The notes under the pieces were generated by a model that saw nothing but the letters and a program-made list of their open reading frames with translations, had not been told where the DNA came from and ran no database searches. Below are positions 1-6,370 of a stretch of 6,370 nt of DNA, one piece after another. Position numbers and translations under genes: made by a program. Every line of letters starts with the position of its first letter. The stretch's first letter is position 1. Source of the stretch: Acidilobaceae archaeon (GTDB lineage Archaea > Thermoproteota > Thermoprotei_A > Sulfolobales > Acidilobaceae); assembly GCA_027081695.1 (NCBI GenBank), contig JALWJI010000035.1:1-6370 (forward strand), read 5' to 3'.

Positions 1-1976
1 CTAGCATAGATATCCCAGGCATACTCATATATAAGAGTGGCTGGGTCATATACGTCGAGCTCCATATAGGCTTTATCGATTTTTTCAAGGTATTCGTCTA
101 GTAGTGCTAAGAATGCCTTGTCCAGGATGGTTAGCTCCACGTTCTCGGGTTCTGGGAATGCTGAGGCTAGCCTTGCTAGATTCCAGAGCTTGGTCGCAAA
201 GTTACGTCCCGTCTTAACTTTCTTTAGATCAAACTTGTAGTCATAGCCGAGTCTTGAAGCTATCGCGGCCCAGAACCTGAACGCGTCGGCTCCATACTCT
301 TCAAATATAGGTTCAGGATCAATGACGTTGCCCAATGATTTATGCATTGGTCTTCCGCGAGGATCGAGGCCCATACCCGTGATTCTAACCCATCTGAAAG
401 CTGGTTTTCCTGTAATCTGGTATACTCTGAGCAACGTATAGTATAGCCATGTACGTATGATGTCCTGTCCCTGGGGCCTCAATGTATTCTTGAATGCCTT
501 CTGGAAGAATTTTTCGTTCCTCATCCAGTGAGTTACGTAGAGTACGCTTATGCTTGAGTCAAACCATGTGTCGAAAACCTTGGTTTCGCCGCGGAGATGT
601 TCTTTGCCGGCGCCACATATCGGGCACTCCTCCCATGGAGGATCGTCTCTCCACGGACGATAATATTTGCCTGGCTCAGGCAGTAATGCTGATCCACACT
701 TCTCACAGTACCATATCGGGATTTCTGTCGCATAATATCGGTCCCTTGATATTGGCCAGTCCATTGTAATGCTCTCTATCCAGTCGAACAGTTTTCTCCT
801 ATGCATCTCTGGCTTGAAGTCAATCATTGACGCTATCTCTTTTATCTTTTCTTTGAACTCGAGCTGTTTCAAGAAGTACTCTTTTCTGTAGATTATCTGG
901 AGCTGTGTTTTACATCGCCAACATACTGGAACATTATGCTTTATTTTCTCCTTTTTAACTAGTAGTCCTTCTTTTTCTAGCATCTCGGCGATTTTCTCCC
1001 TTGCTTCTTCGACCTTTAATCCGGCTATTGGACCTGCTTCTTCACGCATAGTCCCGTCTGGATTAATCAGCCACTTCGGCTTCAAACCTAATTCAAAGAA
1101 TAGGCGTACATCGTTTTCATCACCAAAACTACACACCATCATTAGACCAGTACCGAAGCTTGGATCTACGCTGGGATGTTCGATTATCTTGACCTCATGC
1201 CCATATATTGGCGCGATCGCGGTCTTTCCACGGTATTTCTTGTACCGTTCATCGTCAGGATGATATGCGAGTACCGCACATCCAGCTAGTAGTTCTGGCC
1301 TCGTGGTGGCTACTACTAGGTCTTCTCCTGTCTCCTTAACCTTATAGACTACATAGTATACATAGCCTTCTTTCTCCTTGTATTCTATTTCTGCTTCTGC
1401 AAGAGTTGTGCGGCATCTTGGACACCACCGTACGGGTCTGGAGTCCTGATAGATTAGGCCTCGTCTATAAAGGTCGATGAATGTGGCTTGTGTTAGGGTA
1501 CGGTATATTGGGCTATCGGTTCCATTCTTCCAATAGTCGAAGGAGCAGCCCATTCGTCTCCATACTTTTACTATTTCCGATTCTGCCTCGTCTAAGAACT
1601 CTTTACATAGTTCTAAGAATTTCTCTCTTCCTTCGGGAGTTTTCGCCATTTCATGCGCGTATACTCCTTTCTTTTTCTCTACTTGTACTTCTACGGGAAG
1701 TCCATTTCTATCAGCGTAGAACGGTACGAGGACATTGTATCCTTTAAGCCTAAAATATCTGGCAATCATGTCTATCTGGGCATAATGAGCTGCTCCCGCC
1801 ACATGCCATTTACCGCTAGCATAAGGAGGAGGCGTGTCGATAGTGATTACTTCCCTAGGATCTTCTGGGTCAATAGTAGGCTTATAGAGTTCTTCACGTT
1901 CCCACGTCTCTAACAATTCTTTCTCGTATTCTGGATTCCAGCGTTTTTCTTTAAGTGACGGTTTTAATTCTACCAC
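1..1976 (-). CDS. valS: Valine--tRNA ligase (valyl-tRNA synthetase), archaeal type, 3' end cut by window edge
   Basis: Cytoplasmic class I aminoacyl-tRNA synthetase that charges tRNA-Val with valine using ATP and edits mischarged threonine. The frame is open without interruption for 658 residues from a GTG at 1976. Residues below are numbered from it. The HIGH region is PPYASGKWHVAG (H58-G61), followed by the substrate-pocket segment ADRNGLPVE (D89). WCPRC is at C185/C188. The CP1 editing domain has TTRPE (T224-E228), FGTG and FGDENDV (D286, D289), which is the archaeal ValRS pattern. A probable zinc site has C424, C427, C451 and C454. DTWFDSS is at 469-475 and the KMSKS loop reads PMHKSLGN (543-550). 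The fragment ends in YEYAWDIYA, the start of the anticodon-binding domain, so the C-terminal part lies outside. Start choice: GTG 1976 is preceded by GGTG seven bases upstream and gives MVELKPSLKEKRW. In-frame ATGs at 1994, 2003 and 2012 are alternatives, and a TAG lies further upstream. Both active-site signatures deviate from consensus. IleRS is less likely, given the editing domain. Confidence 0.92.
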   Translation of the reverse strand, partial: MVELKPSLKEKRWNPEYEKELLETWEREELYKPTIDPEDPREVITIDTPPPYASGKWHVAGAAHYAQIDMIARYFRLKGYNVLVPFYADRNGLPVEVQVEKKKGVYAHEMAKTPEGREKFLELCKEFLDEAESEIVKVWRRMGCSFDYWKNGTDSPIYRTLTQATFIDLYRRGLIYQDSRPVRWCPRCRTTLAEAEIEYKEKEGYVYYVVYKVKETGEDLVVATTRPELLAGCAVLAYHPDDERYKKYRGKTAIAPIYGHEVKIIEHPSVDPSFGTGLMMVCSFGDENDVRLFFELGLKPKWLINPDGTMREEAGPIAGLKVEEAREKIAEMLEKEGLLVKKEKIKHNVPVCWRCKTQLQIIYRKEYFLKQLEFKEKIKEIASMIDFKPEMHRRKLFDWIESITMDWPISRDRYYATEIPIWYCEKCGSALLPEPGKYYRPWRDDPPWEECPICGAGKEHLRGETKVFDTWFDSSISVLYVTHWMRNEKFFQKAFKNTLRPQGQDIIRTWLYYTLLRVYQITGKPAFRWVRITGMGLDPRGRPMHKSLGNVIDPEPIFEEYGADAFRFWAAIASRLGYDYKFDLKKVKTGRNFATKLWNLARLASAFPEPENVELTILDKAFLALLDEYLEKIDKAYMELDVYDPATLIYEYAWDIYA

Positions 1977-1980
1977 TCTC

Positions 1981-1987
1981 CACCACC
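1981..1987 (-). promoter_or_regulatory. Possible Shine-Dalgarno site deciding the valS start
   Basis: On the minus strand GGTGGTGG lies just upstream of the GTG at 1976. GGTG matches the archaeal anti-Shine-Dalgarno core (CACC), with seven bases between it and the GTG. If translation began at the ATG codons at 1994-2012 instead, these same bases would encode tandem tryptophans near the N-terminus, which seems less likely. The GTG start is therefore preferred but not proven. Confidence 0.4.
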
Positions 1988-2017
1988 GGCCCATTAATGG
2001 CATTGTAGACATCTGGG

Positions 2018-2028
2018 TAAAAATAATA
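2018..2028 (-). promoter_or_regulatory. Possible TATA element for valS
   Basis: The minus strand reads TATTATTTTTA here, the most AT-rich stretch before valS. With the usual archaeal spacing of about 25 bases, transcription would start near 1998. That would exclude the ATG codons at 2003 and 2012 and leave ATG 1994 (nearly leaderless) or GTG 1976 (about 20-base leader). Assigned from composition and spacing only. Confidence 0.3.
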
Positions 2029-2060
2029 GTCTAACATCCAGCCAATAACCCCGCGGATCA

Positions 2061-2073
2061 TAACTATGAATAA
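2061..2073 (+). promoter_or_regulatory. Possible TATA element for the membrane-protein gene
   Basis: The 86-base divergent region between valS and the plus-strand gene holds one AT-rich block on its right side, TAACTATGAATAA. It lies 26 to 38 bases before the TTG start at 2099, which fits a leaderless or short-leader crenarchaeal transcript. The rest of this intergenic stretch shows no RNA gene or repeat. Confidence 0.2.
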
Positions 2074-2098
2074 CACGCCTACGCTAGGATGATGCAAA

Positions 2099-2554
2099 TT
2101 GAGCCAGAATAACTATGTGGTCGAAGACTCTAGCAGTGTAGAAGAATACAATGGCGAAAAGATACTTGAATATATAGCCTTGTTCTTTATCGGCCTAGTA
2201 TTCTTTACGCTAGGAATTTCAGGAAAACCCGCTGTCTCGAGCATAACGATTAGTCTCCTTATAATTGTTTACGCAATAACAATCTCGTTATCAGAATCAT
2301 ACATAAAATACGTGCTCGTAGCACTTGTATCCACACACATAGGTTCCATCATATCGTATTATTCGAGTCCCTTGATACTTCCCTTCGTAATTATAGAGAG
2401 AAGCACTAATTACTCATCGATAAACATAGACTTCGTCCAGATAATACTGGCTTATGAAATCATTAGGGCAAAGCCATGGAAGAAACGGGAAAATTCAAAA
2501 ACCCCTAATAAGATAGGAAATGATGGGAATGCCGGGGAAGCCGCGGTAGTATAG
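2099..2554 (+). CDS. Uncharacterised multi-spanning membrane protein (151 aa)
   Basis: I do not recognise the family. The start is a TTG; an in-frame TGA two codons upstream rules out anything earlier, and there is no internal ATG. GTG at 2117 is the only close alternative. The protein has a hydrophilic acidic N-terminus (residues 1-20) and then hydrophobic stretches at about 22-41, 45-64, 68-87, 90-99 and 107-123. This suggests four to five membrane segments. A basic tail follows (AKPWKKR), then a Gly/Asn-rich C-terminus. There is no signal peptidase site, cysteine pair or catalytic motif to hint at a role. Codon use (many ATA, plus AGA/AGG) resembles the neighbouring genes and supports a real gene. 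It is divergent from valS. Its last five codons, stop included, lie within the tRNA-Glu gene, and the presumed tRNA promoter lies in its 3' coding part. The extreme C-terminus may therefore not be conserved. Confidence 0.6.
   Translation: MSQNNYVVEDSSSVEEYNGEKILEYIALFFIGLVFFTLGISGKPAVSSITISLLIIVYAITISLSESYIKYVLVALVSTHIGSIISYYSSPLILPFVIIERSTNYSSINIDFVQIILAYEIIRAKPWKKRENSKTPNKIGNDGNAGEAAVV
2505..2515 (+). promoter_or_regulatory. Possible TATA element for tRNA-Glu, inside the upstream coding region
   Basis: CTAATAAGATA is the AT-rich block centred about 30 bases before the mature tRNA 5' end, the position expected for an archaeal tRNA promoter. It falls in the codons for residues 136-139 of the membrane protein. 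Judged by composition and position only. Confidence 0.35.
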
Positions 2555-2617
2555 CCCGGCCCAGTATGCGGGCCTCTCGAGCCCGTGACCCGGGTTCAAA
2601 TCCCGGCCGCGGCACCA
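2540..2617 (+). tRNA. tRNA-Glu (anticodon CTC), CCA encoded
   Basis: A complete cloverleaf can be folded by hand. The acceptor stem GCCGCGG/CCGCGGC has seven Watson-Crick pairs. The D arm is GTAT/GTAT with an 11-base loop containing GG. The anticodon stem CGGGC/GCCCG encloses the loop CTCTCGA, with anticodon CTC at 2576-2578. The four-base variable loop is TGAC, and the T arm is CCGGG-TTCAAAT-CCCGG. Discriminator A2614 is followed by encoded CCA (2615-2617). There is no intron. U11-A24, U13-G22, A46 and the absence of base 47 match the identity set described for bacterial glutamate tRNA, which supports the assignment beyond the anticodon. It reads GAG codons. The first 15 bases overlap the end of the upstream protein frame, and 22 bases separate the CCA from the convergent DHH gene. 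Confidence 0.96.
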
Positions 2618-2639
2618 GATGCGCGGGTCCCTTAATACC

Positions 2640-3746
2640 CTATTCTTCTATATTCCTCCTCCAGCGTTCCTTTGCAGCCTCAAAGGATGCTTTTCTCAGA
2701 CTCTTCTCTAGCATAGAGACAGTTACTTCGTCTTTAACCTTTGCAACTGCTATGTTTCTGTGTCCACCTTTATCCTCTACGATACCCATATCGTAGAGCT
2801 TTGACAGTATACTCTCAGCTTCGCCTTTTCCTGACCTGATTATTAGTAAGCGTGATCCTTCCTCTTTCTCGACTAGAACCGCTACAGGGAAGTTTATTAT
2901 TTTGTATATGGCTGACGCGAGCGCACTGGTTCCCCTCTTACTCCATGCCCCTCTAGCATCGATAAACTTGACATACCCGAGATTCTTTGCTGACATTGCC
3001 AGGTCCATCGCGACTTTTCTGATTTCTTTATCGCTGGTCTTGGATATCTCTATTCCTAGCTTAACGAGGTTCTCTTTCTCTTCTACTCGCTTAGGTTCAC
3101 TGCTACCGGCCCTGGGGATTATTTTGTCTATCTTTATCTTTACTTCTTCAAAAGGAATAGGATTAGATATCCATCTGACATACTTTGACCAGGCCTCTCT
3201 GCTCCTTGTCTGGTTTAACGCTTTTGAGATCGATGCTGCAAGGGTTATGATGCCCTCCGAGGCCTCTATTTGTCTCTTGATATGTTTACCGCCCTCGAGT
3301 ACTGCTACCGCCTTTATGAATTCTCTTAATCTAGGCGTTATCTTTACATTTAATCCTTCAAGGAACCTCTGAAGCAGTATTGATGTCGGGGATTTCCCCA
3401 CTACCACGAACACCTGGTATTTTTCTTCAAGATCGTGAATAGCATTTATGGTTGAGCTATGATGGTCGAAGTAGAAAATCTTGCTGTTACAGTTTTCTCT
3501 CATCCATTTAATCGTTTCCTCGACTTCCTGAGTAAAAGGAATATCAAGGAGCACGACTGTTCTCCAACATTTGCCTGCTTCCCGTATCTTAGAAATGCTC
3601 CGTGGACCGGACGGTACAAGGCACACTTTCTGCCTTCCTTTCTCTGGGAAGACCCCTTTTACTTCTTGGACATATACTAATAATGCAGCTGCAACGACTC
3701 CGTCTGCGTCCCAATCGGCTATTACTGCTACATTACATTCCTCCAT
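2640..3746 (-). CDS. DHH/DHHA1-family phosphoesterase (possible RecJ/HAN/NrnA-like nuclease)
   Basis: Predicted cytoplasmic metal-dependent phosphodiesterase of the DHH superfamily, which includes RecJ-like exonucleases, nanoRNases and archaeal nucleases such as GAN and HAN. Numbered from the ATG at 3746 (368 aa), motif I is ADWDADG (D11, D13, D15), motif II is LLDIP (D68) and motif III is FDHHSS (D94, H95, H96). The position expected for motif IV reads AVAVLEGG, with Glu151 rather than an obvious Asp. The C-terminal part (about 230-340) resembles a DHHA1 substrate-binding domain and ends in DKGGHRNIA (G327, G328, H329). A helical, charged tail follows. No extra domain such as OB or CBS is evident. 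The start could also be the TTG at 3755; an in-frame TAG lies further upstream. The gene follows the Lhr helicase in the same direction after about 95 bases and converges on tRNA-Glu. The family is clear, but the substrate (ssDNA, RNA or small nucleotide) cannot be told from sequence. Confidence 0.88.
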   Translation of the reverse strand: MEECNVAVIADWDADGVVAAALLVYVQEVKGVFPEKGRQKVCLVPSGPRSISKIREAGKCWRTVVLLDIPFTQEVEETIKWMRENCNSKIFYFDHHSSTINAIHDLEEKYQVFVVVGKSPTSILLQRFLEGLNVKITPRLREFIKAVAVLEGGKHIKRQIEASEGIITLAASISKALNQTRSREAWSKYVRWISNPIPFEEVKIKIDKIIPRAGSSEPKRVEEKENLVKLGIEISKTSDKEIRKVAMDLAMSAKNLGYVKFIDARGAWSKRGTSALASAIYKIINFPVAVLVEKEEGSRLLIIRSGKGEAESILSKLYDMGIVEDKGGHRNIAVAKVKDEVTVSMLEKSLRKASFEAAKERWRRNIEE

Positions 3747-3796
3747 CGTAGTCAACCCAATGATTTGCTGGATACCCTAACCCAGTGTCTACCGTA

Positions 3797-3829
3797 AGGA
3801 TTTCTATTTAGTATAACATTTAAAATCCT
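3797..3829. repeat. Inverted repeat AGGATTT-N19-AAATCCT around the DHH promoter
   Basis: Two perfect 7-base arms (3797-3803 and 3823-3829) enclose a 19-base AT-rich spacer that contains most of the TATA-like sequence. The arms are too short and too far apart for a strong RNA hairpin. A DNA-binding dyad at the promoter is one reading and chance is another. The spacer and its edge also carry the direct repeat ATTTA, 7 bases, ATTTA. Confidence 0.3.
3815..3826 (-). promoter_or_regulatory. TATA-like element upstream of the DHH gene
   Basis: The minus strand reads ATTTTAAATGTT here, a good match to a crenarchaeal TATA box. A second AT-rich block (TTATACTAAAT) follows. Transcription would start near 3790-3800, giving a leader of about 45 bases before the ATG at 3746. 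This suggests that the DHH gene can be transcribed separately from the helicase gene, although read-through from the helicase is also possible. Confidence 0.4.
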
Positions 3830-3841
3830 AGCTACTTGGAT

Positions 3842-6370
3842 TCACCTCTTCTTTTTAGAAGACCAGTATTTCTTGTTCATTGAGTATTCCTCGATCGCCT
3901 TGAATAGTTCTCGATAGAATCCTTTTTCGCCATGAGATAATAATGCATTCATGACTCTTAGAGCCCTGCTAGGACCTACCCCTGGGGCCATTAATGCTTC
4001 GATAACGTACCTAGATAATCCTTCCCTATAGTATTCGATAAAGAGTTGCGCTCTATCATAGACCTCGTTAATTCTCTTATTAGCGTCTCCTCTTGGTCTT
4101 CTTCTTGTCTCAAGATACTTCTTGAAGGTCTTGGATGTCTCATGACCCCACTCGGTATCTGGTAGAGGCGCAATAAATCTAGCTTTACAACGCGGGCAAT
4201 AGATATCGTCGCTATCGAGTAGTTCTACTGTTCTACTCCACGAGTATCCACAGCTCGCGCACTGAAGCAGCACTCTTCTCTTCTTTATTCTTCGCTTGTA
4301 GCTCTCTATTAGAGTAGATATAGCTACCGTTCTAAGGTCAACTGCTTTGTCCTTTCTAAGGTATGGATTTGAAAATACTTCTTTTAGCAAGCTTGATTCT
4401 GATCCAATAGGAGCAATCTTGATATCGTATAGTCTCTCCAAGAAGTCGTCTACCGCGTTAAAATCTAGTTTATCATAGACTATCTCTCTTAGCGCCTCGA
4501 TTTCAACTAGGGTGCCCTCATAGCTCCTTGCTATTCTCTTCATTAACTCCCTCGAGATACTTGAGTCTGGATCAATTACACCCATCCTTTTAGCTACCTG
4601 AGAGAAACGTATCTGGTATGCTATGCTTGATTTGACAGCATCTTGTACTAGGATCCTCCTCTCTACTGAATCCATCTTTTTTGCTTCAAGCAGGGCATTT
4701 TTGAGATCCGTTGGCGACATCCTTAACGGAGCATTAAAAACTATCGCGTAAGGAATATAGTCGAAGATCACTCTATGACCGTGTCGTTCTAGTAGCTTAG
4801 AAAGAAGAAGAGCCAGTGCAAAGTTTCCTTTGCTCCCCAAGCATGTATACAAGACAATATAATCCTTAAAGGATTCTATAACAGGCTCCGAGAAGCCGAG
4901 GATTATCCCGTCCCACTGGGCTTTAGTCGAACGAGCGGTTTCTATTATCTTTGTAACCTGGTCTTCTCTCACACCTCGTTCTTTTAATAGTTTCAAACAG
5001 GCTTTCTCGTCTACCATGCAAAGAGAAAATATGCTACAGGCTTCTCTTGCAACCTTATAGTCTACGGGAATAAGCTCGCCTTCCCAGGAAGGAACTAATC
5101 CCTCGGCCTCAGCAATGAGCCTAGCGTATATTTTGTTGTTTTCGTAATCGATGTCGAGAGCCTCCCAGATCCTTCCCGCTAATACAAATCTAAACTGCTC
5201 AGTCTCGCTCTTAGCAAGTTTTGCTTCTATAAACCTCTCACTGAGCTCTCCTATCTTATCGCCTGTTATAACATCATATACAGTGTAGTTTCTTTCATCG
5301 GGGATCATCGACACTTTATAGAAATAAGATATAGTCCTTCTCCCCATTTTGAGCCTTGAACCATCTACTATTCTAACTACACCTAGCTTATCCATGAACT
5401 CGACCACTTCTAGAAACTTGTCATATCCAAGGCTCCTAAACGGTCCAGATCTCGAAACAATATCGTAAACCGTGCTCATCTCGATTAATCTATCCTCAAG
5501 AACCATCGCGGCTATCTGATGCATAAGTGCATCTAGAGGATTAACGTGTATTTTTAGATCTTCCAGATTCCCTTTCACAGCTCTAAAAGCAATAACATTG
5601 GACTCCAACAACTCAAACAAATTATTAGAAGTAATTATGTATGCTCTACTAGTTTCACCGAATCTATGGCCGGCTCTGCCTGCTCGTTGTGTCATCGAAA
5701 TTACGCTTCTGGGGGATAGAAACTGGATTACTAGCTCGATATCACCAATATCTATTCCAAGCTCCATGCTTGAAGTCGCTACGAGAACCTTGGCCTGCCC
5801 TGTCTTAAACTCTTTTTCAGCGTCTTCCCTTACAGACCTAGATAAACTCCCGTGATGCACAAGAACTAGACCTTCTCCTAGAATCCTAGATAAAGCAGAG
5901 CCAAGTTTCTCTGCTGTTCCACGGGTATTAACAAAGACTAGAACTCTCCCATCCGCATTTTTCACTAGTTCTGCTATTTTTGACGCTGCATTTTTCCAAA
6001 ATCCTTTGTCATCAACAGAATGAACACTGATCTCATAGAGCTTGGGTGAAGGATCTATAACCACTTCTGCTCGTCTACCCGATGCTAAGAGTTTAACGGC
6101 TTCTCTAATCGACCTCCTTGATAAAGTTGCGCTTAGACCTATCCTCTGTATCCTATGATTTGATAGTCTCTGTAGTCTTTCAAGCAGGACGGAAAGCTCG
6201 CTTCCTCTTTCACTATCAATTAGTTCATGTATCTCATCCACTATTATCCATCGTGTCTCTGCAAATAACTTCCTCGCATTTTTCACTGTTAATAACATAT
6301 TCAGGGATTCCGGTGTTGTAACCATTATATCTGGAGGATCTATTAGAAATCTTTTCCTTGCACTTGTCGT
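3842..6370 (-). CDS. Lhr-family superfamily 2 helicase with C-terminal zinc ribbon, 5' end cut by window edge
   Basis: ATP-dependent helicase of the Lhr (large helicase-related) group, which translocates on nucleic acid; archaeal members are linked to DNA repair or RNA metabolism. 842 residues are visible, numbered from the right edge. The Q motif, Walker A and start codon are outside, and the ATG at 6325 is internal. Visible in order are motif Ib PPDIMVTTPESL (12-23), Walker B DEIH (45-48), motif III SAT (80-82) and motif IV VFVNTRG (about 145-151). HHGSLS (172-177), motif V VATSSMELGID (197-207) and motif VI QRAGRAGHR (228-236) follow. A winged-helix region spans about 280-345. The Lhr core segment FVLAGRIWEALDID (395-408) is followed by PSWEGELIP (427-435). 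Near the end are a zinc ribbon CxxC...CPRC (C704, C707, C725, C728), a short helix-hairpin-helix-like APGVGPSRA (795-803) and a Lys-rich tail. QRAGRAGHR and the W-containing core favour Lhr over Hel308. The reading frame is intact. Confidence 0.9.
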   Translation of the reverse strand, partial: TTSARKRFLIDPPDIMVTTPESLNMLLTVKNARKLFAETRWIIVDEIHELIDSERGSELSVLLERLQRLSNHRIQRIGLSATLSRRSIREAVKLLASGRRAEVVIDPSPKLYEISVHSVDDKGFWKNAASKIAELVKNADGRVLVFVNTRGTAEKLGSALSRILGEGLVLVHHGSLSRSVREDAEKEFKTGQAKVLVATSSMELGIDIGDIELVIQFLSPRSVISMTQRAGRAGHRFGETSRAYIITSNNLFELLESNVIAFRAVKGNLEDLKIHVNPLDALMHQIAAMVLEDRLIEMSTVYDIVSRSGPFRSLGYDKFLEVVEFMDKLGVVRIVDGSRLKMGRRTISYFYKVSMIPDERNYTVYDVITGDKIGELSERFIEAKLAKSETEQFRFVLAGRIWEALDIDYENNKIYARLIAEAEGLVPSWEGELIPVDYKVAREACSIFSLCMVDEKACLKLLKERGVREDQVTKIIETARSTKAQWDGIILGFSEPVIESFKDYIVLYTCLGSKGNFALALLLSKLLERHGHRVIFDYIPYAIVFNAPLRMSPTDLKNALLEAKKMDSVERRILVQDAVKSSIAYQIRFSQVAKRMGVIDPDSSISRELMKRIARSYEGTLVEIEALREIVYDKLDFNAVDDFLERLYDIKIAPIGSESSLLKEVFSNPYLRKDKAVDLRTVAISTLIESYKRRIKKRRVLLQCASCGYSWSRTVELLDSDDIYCPRCKARFIAPLPDTEWGHETSKTFKKYLETRRRPRGDANKRINEVYDRAQLFIEYYREGLSRYVIEALMAPGVGPSRALRVMNALLSHGEKGFYRELFKAIEEYSMNKKYWSSKKKR

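Noticed and set aside
494..1913. Several plus-strand open frames of 85-91 codons opposite valS
   Set aside because: They lie antisense to an uninterrupted, motif-bearing valS frame. Their predicted proteins are Arg/Ser-rich or of odd composition and show no domain.
2088..2095. C-box-like GATGATGC before the membrane-protein gene, possible C/D guide RNA
   Set aside because: The match to RUGAUGA is imperfect, and no D box (CUGA) lies at a suitable distance. The same holds for the ATGATGG at 2519-2525.
2540..2617. tRNA-Glu as an attachment site of an integrated element
   Set aside because: No integrase, no repeated tRNA 3' fragment and no foreign-looking gene block are present in the window.
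2641..2659. Pyrimidine-rich stretch after tRNA-Glu as a terminator
   Set aside because: It has no run of four or more T, lies within the end of the DHH coding sequence, and encodes its charged tail.
2566..2796. Plus-strand frame starting within the tRNA
   Set aside because: It begins inside the tRNA-Glu structure and continues antisense to the DHH gene, so it is a shadow frame.
2902..3372. 156-codon plus-strand open frame
   Set aside because: It is antisense to the DHH gene and its hydrophobic composition is what the complement of charged helical codons gives. No start signal was seen.
6323..6325. ATG as start of the helicase
   Set aside because: The frame stays open to the window edge, and the residues before it (RFLIDPPDI) are conserved motif Ib context, so this Met is internal.

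Overview
This window looks like ordinary chromosomal sequence from a thermophilic archaeon, most likely a crenarchaeon; Desulfurococcales-like is a guess. The evidence is an archaeal-type valyl-tRNA synthetase, a tRNA with a genome-encoded CCA, an archaeal Lhr-type helicase with a C-terminal zinc ribbon, a DHH-family phosphoesterase with the archaeal layout, frequent ATA and AGA/AGG codons, TATA-like promoter elements and very tight gene spacing. I cannot name the species from sequence alone.

Layout, left to right. Bases 1 to about 1976 (minus strand) are most of valS, lacking its 3' end at the window edge. A short divergent intergenic region (about 2013-2098) separates it from a plus-strand gene (2099-2554) for an unrecognised 151-residue multi-spanning membrane protein. 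The last 15 bases of that reading frame, including its stop codon, lie inside a tRNA-Glu(CUC) gene (2540-2617) on the same strand. Only 22 bases later comes the 3' end of a convergent minus-strand gene (2640-3746) for a DHH/DHHA1 phosphoesterase. An intergenic region of about 95 bases with a TATA-like element and a 7+7 inverted repeat separates it from the stop of the next minus-strand gene (3842-6370). That gene encodes an Lhr-family superfamily 2 helicase and runs off the right edge, so its N-terminus with Walker A is missing.

How the genes relate. valS and tRNA-Glu are translation genes. The helicase and the DHH phosphoesterase are co-oriented neighbours (helicase upstream) and could act in nucleic-acid processing or repair. 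The spacing and the TATA-like element suggest that the phosphoesterase has its own promoter, so a functional pairing is inference only.

No clearly new system is visible. The points most worth a second look are the altered HIGH and KMSKS signatures of the synthetase, the same-strand overlap between a protein gene and a tRNA, the uncharacterised membrane protein, the unclear motif IV of the DHH protein, and the helicase-DHH neighbourhood. No insertion sequence, CRISPR array, integrase or prophage signal was seen.
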